From positions 152,413-216,412 of the forward strand of contig NZ_QNRE01000014.1 in assembly GCF_003315035.1 (NCBI RefSeq): a stretch of 64,000 nucleotides of DNA. The letters are read 5' to 3'. The stretch's first letter is position 1; each line of letters begins with the position of its first letter. A program made the position numbers and the translations under genes. A model generated the notes under the pieces. It saw only the letters and a list, made by a program, of their open reading frames with translations, was not told the DNA's origin and searched no databases. Source of the stretch: Nocardia puris (lineage in GTDB: Bacteria; Actinomycetota; Actinomycetes; Mycobacteriales; Mycobacteriaceae). Below, piece after piece: positions 59,304 through 64,000 of this stretch.

Positions 59304-59939
59304 GTGACAGCGCAGCGGACCTACGGCGGCATCTCCGCCGACGAACGCAAGGCGCAGCGCCGGACCGCGCTGCTGGACGCCGCGCTGGACATCATCGGCA
59401 CCGACGGCCTGCCCAAGCTCACCGTCTCCGGGCTGTGCGCGGCGGCGGGACTCAACGAGCGCTACTACTACGAGAGTTTCGACAGCCGGGAGGCGGTGCT
59501 CGCCGGGCTGGTCGACCGGATCGCCGAGGAACTGGCGGCCGCCATCGTCGACGCGCTGCGCACCGCGCCCGCCGATTCCCGGGGCATGGCGCACGCCGCC
59601 ATCTCCGCGGGCATCCACGTGCTCACCGACGATCCGCGCAAGGCGAAGGTCGCGCTCGTCGCGGGCATGGCGACGCCGGAACTGCGCACCCGCACCACCG
59701 ACACCATCCGCGCCTTCGCACGCATGGTCGCCGCCGAGGGCATCGACTTCTACGGCATCACCGACGAGCAGCCCGATCCCGCCATCGACTTCCGCGCCAC
59801 CTACCTGGTGGGCGGCCTCGTCCAGACCCTCACCAGCTGGGTCCAGGGCGAATTACCGCTCACGCGAGACGAACTGGTCGAGCACACGACGGACGTCTTC
59901 GTGCTGCTGGGCGAGGATCTGGCGCGCCGGCTGGGCTGA
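59304..59939 (+). CDS. TetR/AcrR-family regulator
   Basis: A 211-residue regulator from GTG 59304. Its start MTAQRTYGGISADERKAQRR is followed by the helix-turn-helix region TALLDAALDIIGTDGLPKLT, SGLCAAAGLNERYYYESFDS and then a ligand domain. ERYYYESF is the typical recognition-helix end. It is adjacent to its likely operator array and divergent from the MpaB-like gene. Confidence 0.86.
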   Translation: MTAQRTYGGISADERKAQRRTALLDAALDIIGTDGLPKLTVSGLCAAAGLNERYYYESFDSREAVLAGLVDRIAEELAAAIVDALRTAPADSRGMAHAAISAGIHVLTDDPRKAKVALVAGMATPELRTRTTDTIRAFARMVAAEGIDFYGITDEQPDPAIDFRATYLVGGLVQTLTSWVQGELPLTRDELVEHTTDVFVLLGEDLARRLG

Positions 59940-60146
59940 GGTGGCGGGCGAGTTCCCAGTGCTTGGAGCAGGACCGGTGCAGGGTCGCCTCGTGGAGTGG
60001 AGTCGGAGCCCTCTCGGCCCATGCGCGAGGGCGTAGACATTCGCGGCGACCGTCCAGGGCGTGGTCGCCCAGCGCGTCGTCGCGCGCGAAGCCGGTCACG
60101 CCGCCTGCCGTGGATGCTGACCAGCTCGGCCGCGGTCGCGAAGGGC
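59940..60146. other. 207-bp gap with possible amidase N-terminal relic
   Basis: No intact gene lies here. On the minus strand a GTG at 60099 opens with MTGFARDDALGDHALDG, which resembles the first residues of amidase-signature enzymes. It then degenerates, and the frame runs antisense through tetR to a stop at 59860. It may be a truncated relic; the evidence is thin. Confidence 0.25.
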
Positions 60147-60632
60147 TCAGTCCAGGCTCAGCGGCACCACATGCGGCGAGGCCGCGGGCCCCTGGCAGAC
60201 CACGCGGAACAGCACGTCGCGGCGGCGCCAGTAGTCCGCGCAGTCGCGCATGGCTTCGGTGAACCAGCCGCGCTCGTCTGGCTGTTCGGTGAGCAGATCC
60301 GCCGAATCACGGATCACCGCCACGTATCCGGCCGCGTCGCCGACGAAATCGTCCAGGTCGCGCAGGCATTCGTCGAACGCGTCCTTGTTCGCGCCGAAGT
60401 AGTACGGGAACTGGAAGGCGGCGGCCCATTCGTCGAAGACCCCCGCGGTGTCGCGCATCTTCGGCCCGCGCAATTCCCGCACCACGTACCCGGTGGGCGC
60501 ACGGTAACGCACCTCGCTCAGCTCCGGCGCGGCGACCGGCAGCGCGCCGACGACGGCGTCGGCCGGGGCGGCGGGCGCCTCCGGCGCCGTTTCGCGGGCC
60601 AAGAACTGCGAGAGCGGAACCGTGCGGGTCAT
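60147..60632 (-). CDS. Barstar-family RNase inhibitor (immunity protein)
   Basis: A 161-residue protein starting at ATG 60632, with the barstar pattern YVVRELRGPKMRDTAGVFDE, WAAAFQFPYYFGANKDAFDE and CLRDLDDF. The acidic residues of this region match the barstar helix that plugs the barnase active site. It overlaps the stop of the upstream RNase gene by one base, so toxin and inhibitor are translated together. It protects the cell from the adjacent RNase. Confidence 0.88.
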   Translation of the reverse strand: MTRTVPLSQFLARETAPEAPAAPADAVVGALPVAAPELSEVRYRAPTGYVVRELRGPKMRDTAGVFDEWAAAFQFPYYFGANKDAFDECLRDLDDFVGDAAGYVAVIRDSADLLTEQPDERGWFTEAMRDCADYWRRRDVLFRVVCQGPAASPHVVPLSLD

Positions 60633-61099
60633 CAGCGCATCCTCGTGAAGGTCTCGTAGTGGTCGCCGGTGTACCAAGCCGAGCCGTCGCTGCCGGTGAC
60701 GATGCGTTCGGCGTCGCGGGAGCGGTTGCGCTGCTTGGGATTGACGTCCCACTCCTGATAGGTGATCTGCCTGCCGGAGCTGTCGGTGCGCGGCAGGTCG
60801 CCGTCGCGGTTCATCCAGCGCTCACCACCCTTGGTGCCCGGCGAGTTCGCCGAATCCGGCCAGCGGCCCGCATCGATCTCGGCGAGCGTGGCCCAGGCGC
60901 GATCGGGTACGCCCGCGACCTTGGTCGGGGTGGCGGCGGGACTGTCGGCGGGGCGGGGCGCAGAGGTGGCGGCCGGTTTCGCGGTAGTCGGCGCGGCCGT
61001 GTCCGTGCCGGAGTCCCCGCGGCCGAACAGCAGCCCGGCGACCACCGCCACCACCAGGACGCCGAGGGCGGACACCAGCCGCCAGGTCTTCGGGCTCAT
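60632..61099 (-). CDS. Membrane-anchored or secreted barnase-like ribonuclease
   Basis: A 155-residue protein with an N-terminal hydrophobic segment (about 6-26: WRLVSALGVLVVAVVAGLLF), an Ala/Thr/Pro linker and a microbial ribonuclease (N1/T1/barnase) domain at about 90-155. Catalytic residues align with barnase: Glu116 in YQEWDV, Arg132 in AERIVTGSD and His147 in YTGDHYETF. Its ATG overlaps the xthA stop by ATGA, so originally it followed xthA in an operon. Separation of its upstream promoter by an inserted element is discussed in findings. Confidence 0.86.
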   Translation of the reverse strand: MSPKTWRLVSALGVLVVAVVAGLLFGRGDSGTDTAAPTTAKPAATSAPRPADSPAATPTKVAGVPDRAWATLAEIDAGRWPDSANSPGTKGGERWMNRDGDLPRTDSSGRQITYQEWDVNPKQRNRSRDAERIVTGSDGSAWYTGDHYETFTRMR

Positions 61100-61236
61100 C
61101 GGTACTGCACCGTGACGGGCGCGTGGTCGGACCAGCGCTGATCGTAGGAGGCGGCCCGCTCCACCACCGCCTGCTTGGCCCGGTCCGCGATCGCACCGCG
61201 CGCCAGGTGGTAATCGATGCGCCACCAGATCGACTC
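61096..61236 (-). pseudogene. xthA: 3' fragment of exodeoxyribonuclease III (xthA)
   Basis: Minus strand: WRIDYHLARGAIADRAKQAV, then ERAASYDQRWSDHAPVTVQY and a stop. It contains the exonuclease III C-terminal active-site SDHAPV. Only about the last 45 residues remain. Homology starts near position 61224-61236, and further upstream the frame runs into foreign DNA (the serine integrase region). This marks insertion of a mobile element inside xthA; the 5' part is presumably at the element's far end, outside the window. Confidence 0.78.
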
Positions 61237-61279
61237 GGTTCTACAATGAGAATCACCCTTGACCAGGGAAGGAACCGGG
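61225..61279. other. Probable attL junction of a serine-integrase element in xthA
   Basis: Core chromosome (xthA codons) ends near 61224-61236. The next bases lead straight to the integrase start at 61280. Serine integrases recombine at short att sites right beside their gene, so attL should lie within this segment. The exact crossover dinucleotide cannot be set from one end. Confidence 0.6.
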
Positions 61280-62914
61280 ATGGAACCCCAACTACGCGCC
61301 TTGCTGGTAGCGCGGCTATCAGTCATGACAGACGAATCTACGTCACCGACGCGTCAGCTTGAGCACGGTCGAAACGTCCTGACTGCTCGTGGATGGTCCG
61401 AAGCGGGCACCGCAGTAGACCTAGACGTATCCGCCACCAAGTACTCACCGTTCGACCGGCCGGAGCTGGGCAACTGGTTGAAGAACCGAAGCCACGAGTT
61501 CGATGTCATCGTGGTGTGGAGGCTTGACCGTCTGGTCCGGTCGTCCAAGGACCTCGCGGACCTCATCCACTGGTGTGGTGAAAACGGGAAGTCGCTGGTG
61601 TCGGCAACCGAGGGGTTCGACCTTTCCACCCCGTTCGGAAAGGCAATGGCGACGATCATTGCCGCCCTTGGTGAGCTGGAGGCCGGAACGCTGTCGACCC
61701 GCGTGAAGGATTCACACAACGCGCTGAGGAAGATGGACCGGTGGTCCGGCGGGCAACCACCGTACGGGTACCGGATCGTTGAACACGAGCGAGCCGGTAA
61801 GACTCTGGAGATTGACCCGGTCTCGTCCAAAGCCGTCCGGATCATGGGTGAGATGACCCTAGCCGGTAAGTCTCAGTGGGAGATTGCGGCACGGCTCACC
61901 GCCGATGGCCTCCCGACCCCCGCGCGGTACTACCACAAAGAGGGGGCCAAGCGTAAGACTCCGGTTTCTGATGTATGGAATCAATCCAGCGTGGGAAAGA
62001 TCCTTGGCTCGCCCGCGACCCAGGGTTACAAGCTCATTGGTGCATCCAAGAAAGAACGCAGGCTTGCACGCGGCTCGGACGGGATGCCGATTCGATACAC
62101 ACCTACCGGCATCTTCTCGGACGAAGAATGGACCCAGATACAGGAAAAGCTACGGAACCGCTCACGCACTAGGGAGCGGTCGCACGGTGCCGCGCCCCTT
62201 CTCGGAGTCGTATATTGCGAACGGTGCGGAGACCGGCTGTACCGCGTAATTACCTCGAACCCGAACGGCCGCAAATATTCCTACTACCGATGCGTACCCA
62301 AAACCGGCAAGCCCCGATGCGAGGGAGCATCCTTCTCGGAATCTGCCGTGCAAGAACTGTTGGATGCGCTGGTATTCGAAGAACTCGCCGCATTGCCGGT
62401 AACCGAACGCAAGTTCATACCCGGCGAAGACCACACCGACGAGCTACAAGCGGTTGACCGCGCGATGACAGGAATCCGGGACGAGCGCGACACCGGGTTG
62501 TACGACTACGAAGGTGGACACGATGAATACATGGAGCGCCTGACAGCGCTAGTGGAGAAGCGGAAAATACTCCAGTCGCTCCCCCATCGTGAGGCGCAAT
62601 ATATCGATGAGCCGACCGGCGAGACCTACGCACAGGCGTACGAACGGATGGACCAGGAGGAACGCCGGACACTCCTACTCAACGCCGGGATTCGCCTGTA
62701 TATCCACAGCATGGCCCCGCCGTCGTGGCGGATTCACATCCCCGAAGATGCGATGAGCAAGGCTTTGGATATTCCGGAGGCCGACTTGAGCCAGCTCCGA
62801 ACAGACTATTTGAACCGACCGCCGACGCCCGAGGAAGAAGCGCAGACCCAAAACCCGCATCCCGAGTGGGATGCGGTGCGTACCGCCGAACGATACGGGG
62901 AGGACCAAGAATGA
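61280..62914 (+). CDS. int: Large serine integrase
   Basis: This 544-residue site-specific recombinase is similar in layout to Bxb1 and phiC31 integrases. ATG 61280 is chosen (GGAAGGAACCGGG upstream). The N-terminal resolvase domain has LLVARLSVMTDESTSP with Ser14 as the nucleophile and IVVWRLDRLVRSS with catalytic Arg residues. A recombinase domain follows (about 150-290: GYRIVEHERAGKTLEIDP), then a zinc ribbon (VYCERCGDRLY with Cys near 313 and 316, CVP and PRCEG later) and a coiled-coil. It catalyses integration at attB inside xthA. Confidence 0.93.
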   Translation: MEPQLRALLVARLSVMTDESTSPTRQLEHGRNVLTARGWSEAGTAVDLDVSATKYSPFDRPELGNWLKNRSHEFDVIVVWRLDRLVRSSKDLADLIHWCGENGKSLVSATEGFDLSTPFGKAMATIIAALGELEAGTLSTRVKDSHNALRKMDRWSGGQPPYGYRIVEHERAGKTLEIDPVSSKAVRIMGEMTLAGKSQWEIAARLTADGLPTPARYYHKEGAKRKTPVSDVWNQSSVGKILGSPATQGYKLIGASKKERRLARGSDGMPIRYTPTGIFSDEEWTQIQEKLRNRSRTRERSHGAAPLLGVVYCERCGDRLYRVITSNPNGRKYSYYRCVPKTGKPRCEGASFSESAVQELLDALVFEELAALPVTERKFIPGEDHTDELQAVDRAMTGIRDERDTGLYDYEGGHDEYMERLTALVEKRKILQSLPHREAQYIDEPTGETYAQAYERMDQEERRTLLLNAGIRLYIHSMAPPSWRIHIPEDAMSKALDIPEADLSQLRTDYLNRPPTPEEEAQTQNPHPEWDAVRTAERYGEDQE

Positions 62915-63279
62915 AGACGATTATCGCGAGTCCGTGCTTCATAGTTGCCGAAGCACACGCCGACCGGCTGAACGTTTACCGTTCTCCGCTCGTTAAGGCA
63001 CGTCACTCTTTGTTCAACCCAGTGTCGGAATACATCGCCGAACACGGACTGGTTCTTGCAGCATCCGATACATTCGAGGACGACGAATGGATGGGTGGCG
63101 CGGTCATCTCTGAGCTGTACACCAGGCCCGATTTTCGAGCCGAGTGGCTCACGCTTGAATTGCACGCCGACATATTCGAACCCTGCGCGTTGTGCGATCA
63201 CTTCCACGACACGGATACTGTTCACCACATGACCGAGCCGGACCAGTGCGAGGAGTGCAGCGGCTTCCACCGGCACTGA
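62911..63279 (+). CDS. Small zinc-ribbon-like protein coupled to the integrase
   Basis: A 122-residue protein. ATG 62911 overlaps the integrase stop (ATGA), so translation is coupled. The C-terminus has CALCDHFHDTD (Cys92, Cys95) and CEECSGFHRH (Cys113, Cys116), four Cys with nearby His, likely a structural zinc site. The N-terminal half MKTIIASPCFIVAEAHADRL is not recognised. Because of coupling, a role in recombination directionality or element control is conceivable but unproven. A terminator follows. Confidence 0.65.
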   Translation: MKTIIASPCFIVAEAHADRLNVYRSPLVKARHSLFNPVSEYIAEHGLVLAASDTFEDDEWMGGAVISELYTRPDFRAEWLTLELHADIFEPCALCDHFHDTDTVHHMTEPDQCEECSGFHRH

Positions 63280-63290
63280 TCAAACAGCTA

Positions 63291-63322
63291 AACCCCCGGC
63301 AGGCTCGGGCCTGTCGGGGGTT
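63291..63322 (+). terminator. Rho-independent terminator
   Basis: AACCCCCGGCAGGC (63291-63304), loop TCGG, GCCTGTCGGGGGTT (63309-63322) with one G-U pair, followed by CGTTGTTT. It closes the integrase operon. Confidence 0.85.
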
Positions 63323-63330
63323 CGTTGTTT

Positions 63331-63618
63331 CTAATCCAGTGAGGACCTACCGTGCAGGCTCGCTTGAGAGTCTCGCTGTCGCGGTGCCATGCCTTGCCCT
63401 TCCCTGCGAGCGTCGACCCTCCGCCGGAACTCATCCAACGGCGTATCCGACGCAGGCCGGGCCGGTTCTTCGAGTTCCTCGATTTCCCGCGCGAGATCCG
63501 CAATCACCCGGACGTACTGTGGCGTGACTCCGGGCGACGCCTGATTGAATCGCTCGATGGTTTCAGACTTGAGCTGCCTCAACTGGGCAAGTCGTTCGCC
63601 ATGATCTTCTAGTGGCAT
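63331..63618 (-). CDS. Small phage-type helical protein
   Basis: A 95-residue protein from ATG 63618 with a purine-rich AGGAAGGGGCAGGG upstream. The sequence MPLEDHGERLAQLRQLKSET is followed by PQYVRVIADLAREIEELEEP and PLDEFRRRVDARREG. Short proteins of this helical pattern are common in actinophages and integrative elements. No function is assigned. It faces the integrase operon. Confidence 0.55.
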   Translation of the reverse strand: MPLEDHGERLAQLRQLKSETIERFNQASPGVTPQYVRVIADLAREIEELEEPARPASDTPLDEFRRRVDARREGQGMAPRQRDSQASLHGRSSLD

Positions 63619-64000
63619 CCCTGCCCCTTCCTATACGCCACAGCCGGGCCGTGGCTAGGCGGGCTTCCGCGCCGCCGTTGGCCTGAAAAAGGCCCCTAGC
63701 TGCCACGCCAAGGGCCGAATGATTCGTTTCCGATGCCCCCTTACCCCCACCCCTGATACCAGGGAGGTACGGGCCTGAATGCCGAGAGCTAGGCCGCTAG
63801 GCCGGGGGAGGGGGCAGCCCCCCAGGGGGTCCCTTCCTGTCCACCGAATAGCCGCACAAACGGACTGAAATCCTCATAGGGTACCCGAAGGCACCCGAGG
63901 AATTCGGTTGCGTCCGGCAGGGTGGTGTATCAGCCGGATCGTCCGGTGTGACCGGCGTGTCGTAGCCGGAAAGGAGATGGCCACCGCGTGATCCTTCAAG
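63619..64000. other. Right-end noncoding stretch of the element
   Basis: This 382-bp region has no complete gene. It contains a G/C-rich inverted motif (63800-63832, GGGGGCAGCCCCC with CCCCCAGGGGG) and direct repeats GCTAGGCC. A possible small terminator on the minus strand lies at 63685-63716. At the edge, AAAGGAG (63970-63976) and GTG 63988 could start a gene that runs out of the window. Confidence 0.35.

Larger units (their letters stand above)
61240..64000. mobile_element. Left end of prophage or integrative element
   Basis: From about 61240 on, GC falls, codon use shifts, and genes are an integrase plus phage-like small proteins in place of conserved loci. xthA is cut at the boundary. 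The element runs past the right edge. Its far end, att repeat and cargo cannot be seen. Confidence 0.8.

Noticed and set aside
1..64000. CRISPR arrays, tRNA or rRNA genes
   Set aside because: No regularly spaced identical repeats and no cloverleaf or rRNA segments were recognised. The tandem repeats found are minisatellite or coding repeats without spacers. A tRNA scan was not possible here.
63700..64000. Minus-strand open frame entering from the right edge
   Set aside because: It stops near 63800 and its translation (many Pro, Thr, Arg) shows no recognisable protein character.

Overview
The window is a stretch of high-GC actinobacterial chromosome, most likely Nocardia or a close relative in the Mycobacteriales. 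The core gene order parallels the Mycobacterium tuberculosis Rv3296-Rv3336c segment: lhr, nei, glpD2, lpdA, amiA1/amiB1, punA (deoD), pmmB, an Rv3311-like gene, upp, add, deoA, cdd, sdhCDAB, dacB, a YihY protein and trpS. A conservon-type histidine kinase module, phenylalanine hydroxylase and the high GC also fit Nocardia. The species call is inference.

Layout. Positions 1-3900 are an accessory zone: an NTF2-like gene cut by the window edge, an HxlR regulator with a TfoX-like partner, a two-TM protein with a Gly/Asn-rich segment resembling amyloid signalling motifs, a 51-residue orphan peptide, and two degraded genes, one of them an RNA ligase that has lost its catalytic half. Positions 3908-12148 hold a fused indolepyruvate ferredoxin oxidoreductase and a divergent three-gene conservon (NIT-domain kinase, roadblock, DUF742) with no GTPase gene. 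Positions 12313-23210 hold DNA repair genes (Nei, Lhr), a histidine phosphatase, a TetR-controlled patatin/SDR pair, a methyltransferase remnant and a TetR/metallo-hydrolase pair. Positions 23376-32230 hold glycerol catabolism (glpD2 and glpK, divergent), a 20-bp minisatellite, an aminotransferase, two envelope proteins and lpdA.

Positions 32384-50933 are mainly nucleoside salvage and central metabolism. PunA, DeoA, Add, Cdd and Upp degrade or salvage nucleosides. PmmB interconverts hexose or pentose phosphates, including pentose phosphates released by the phosphorylases. SdhCDAB is succinate dehydrogenase. A four-gene type VII secretion-associated set (EspC-like protein, NlpC/P60 hydrolase, a small unknown protein, YbaB/EbfC-like protein) lies inside this block without any secretion machinery. 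Positions 50999-61240 hold radC, a secreted peptidase, an orphan VapB-type antitoxin, phenylalanine hydroxylase, dacB, YihY, trpS, an MpaB-like oxygenase with its TetR regulator, and a barnase/barstar toxin-immunity pair.

From about 61240 to the end the DNA is foreign. A large serine integrase sits just inside a breakpoint that cuts exodeoxyribonuclease III (xthA), leaving only its last ~45 codons joined to the barnase gene. Lower GC, a coupled small zinc-binding protein and a phage-like small protein follow. This is the left end of a prophage or integrative element that continues beyond the window.

Two themes recur. Many genes carry a TAnnnT -10 hexamer 6-8 nt before the start codon and no Shine-Dalgarno sequence, the pattern of leaderless transcripts. 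Several intergenic regions carry clear palindromic operators next to TetR-type genes. No rRNA, tRNA or CRISPR array was seen.
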